From Acidimicrobiia bacterium (GTDB lineage Bacteria > Actinomycetota > Acidimicrobiia > Acidimicrobiales > Ilumatobacteraceae): DNA of 5,399 nucleotides. How positions within the stretch are numbered: position 1 is the stretch's first letter; each line of letters begins with the position of its first letter. Under the pieces are notes generated by a model. It saw only the letters and a list, made by a program, of their open reading frames with translations. It had not been told where the DNA came from and did no database searches. The position numbers and the translations under genes are program-made. This document shows, piece after piece, positions 5,131-5,399 of the stretch. Where the stretch lies: the NCBI GenBank assembly GCA_013811855.1, contig JACCUL010000204.1, positions 1 through 5,399 of the forward strand. Direction: 5' to 3'.

Positions 5131-5399
5131 TCCGGGTTGGCCAGGCTCGTTCGCAGCCATGCCGGCAGGACGTCCTGGAGCAGGGGATGGGCGAGGTCGG
5201 CGGGCGTGTCGACGTCCAGTTCGAGGCGCGGGTCGTGGTGCACCGAGACGGCCACGCCGCTCGCCGTCGCCCGGGCGAGATGGCGGGCGAACGACCCGCC
5301 GCCGTAGGCCGCGGCCAGCGCGACGTCGACCGGGAGCGCCATCACGTTCGTCCCGTCGCCGTGGCGGTCCGGGACGAGCGTCACGGCGCCGGGCTCGAC
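5127..5399 (-). CDS. cofC: CofC/FbiD, phospholactate/PEP guanylyltransferase, C-terminal part
   Basis: The last 90 residues of a protein that continues beyond the right edge (its 5' end lies past 5399). The sequence has VPDRHGDGTNVMALP, then YGGGSFARHLARA and LELDVDTPADLAHP, the order and spacing of the nucleotidyltransferase-fold enzyme CofC/FbiD. That enzyme guanylylates 2-phospho-L-lactate or phosphoenolpyruvate with GTP to make the activated precursor of coenzyme F420. DRHGDGTN and the DVDTPADL motif are typical; the N-terminal GTP-binding part is not in the window, so function is inferred from the tail. Its TGA at 5127-5129 overlaps the deacetylase start, so the two probably share one transcript with cofC first. 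F420 synthesis fits an actinobacterial host. Confidence 0.85.
   Translation of the reverse strand, partial: VEPGAVTLVPDRHGDGTNVMALPVDVALAAAYGGGSFARHLARATASGVAVSVHHDPRLELDVDTPADLAHPLLQDVLPAWLRTSLANPE

Overview
The window is GC-rich (third codon positions are nearly all G or C in the real genes), densely packed chromosomal DNA. The gene set points to a high-GC actinobacterium: a WYL regulator, a PIN-PhoH fusion protein, an HU protein beside a Lys/Ala-rich tail protein, a mycothiol-isomerase-like TIGR03084 protein and a CofC/FbiD enzyme of coenzyme F420 synthesis. An acidimicrobial lineage would fit, but that is a guess from gene content. I see no insertion sequence, prophage gene, CRISPR array, tRNA or rRNA.

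Layout, left to right. (1) 1-203, plus strand: the C-terminal end of a WYL-domain transcriptional regulator. It converges on, and overlaps by 13 bp, a minus-strand pair: a DnaQ-type DEDDh exonuclease (191-751) that lies 24 bp downstream of a two-domain PIN-PhoH ATPase (776-2215). (2) A HIT-family nucleotide-binding protein (2225-2641, plus) diverges from the PhoH gene with almost no intergenic space. (3) A 199-bp non-coding stretch contains a perfect palindrome, a possible promoter and a GC-rich leader hairpin. It precedes an HU gene (2841-3134) and, two bases after the HU stop, a 109-residue Lys/Ala/Pro repeat protein (3137-3466). Together they look like the two halves of an actinobacterial HupB, encoded as separate and probably translationally coupled genes. 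(4) After a structured 70-bp spacer comes a TIGR03084 metal-binding protein (3537-4319, plus). (5) It converges, across a nested inverted repeat, on a minus-strand pair: a PIG-L/LmbE-type zinc deacetylase (about 4393-5130) and, upstream of it in transcription, the C-terminal part of CofC/FbiD, which runs off the right edge.

Working together: the exonuclease and PIN-PhoH genes could form a nucleic-acid processing operon. HU and the tail protein are a plausible nucleoid-compaction pair. CofC and the deacetylase form an operon with a probable 4-base stop/start overlap, but I do not know how the deacetylase would serve F420 metabolism. Most of the window is ordinary housekeeping sequence. The two-gene HU/tail arrangement and its structured upstream region are the parts most worth a second look; I find no convincing new defence or mobile system.
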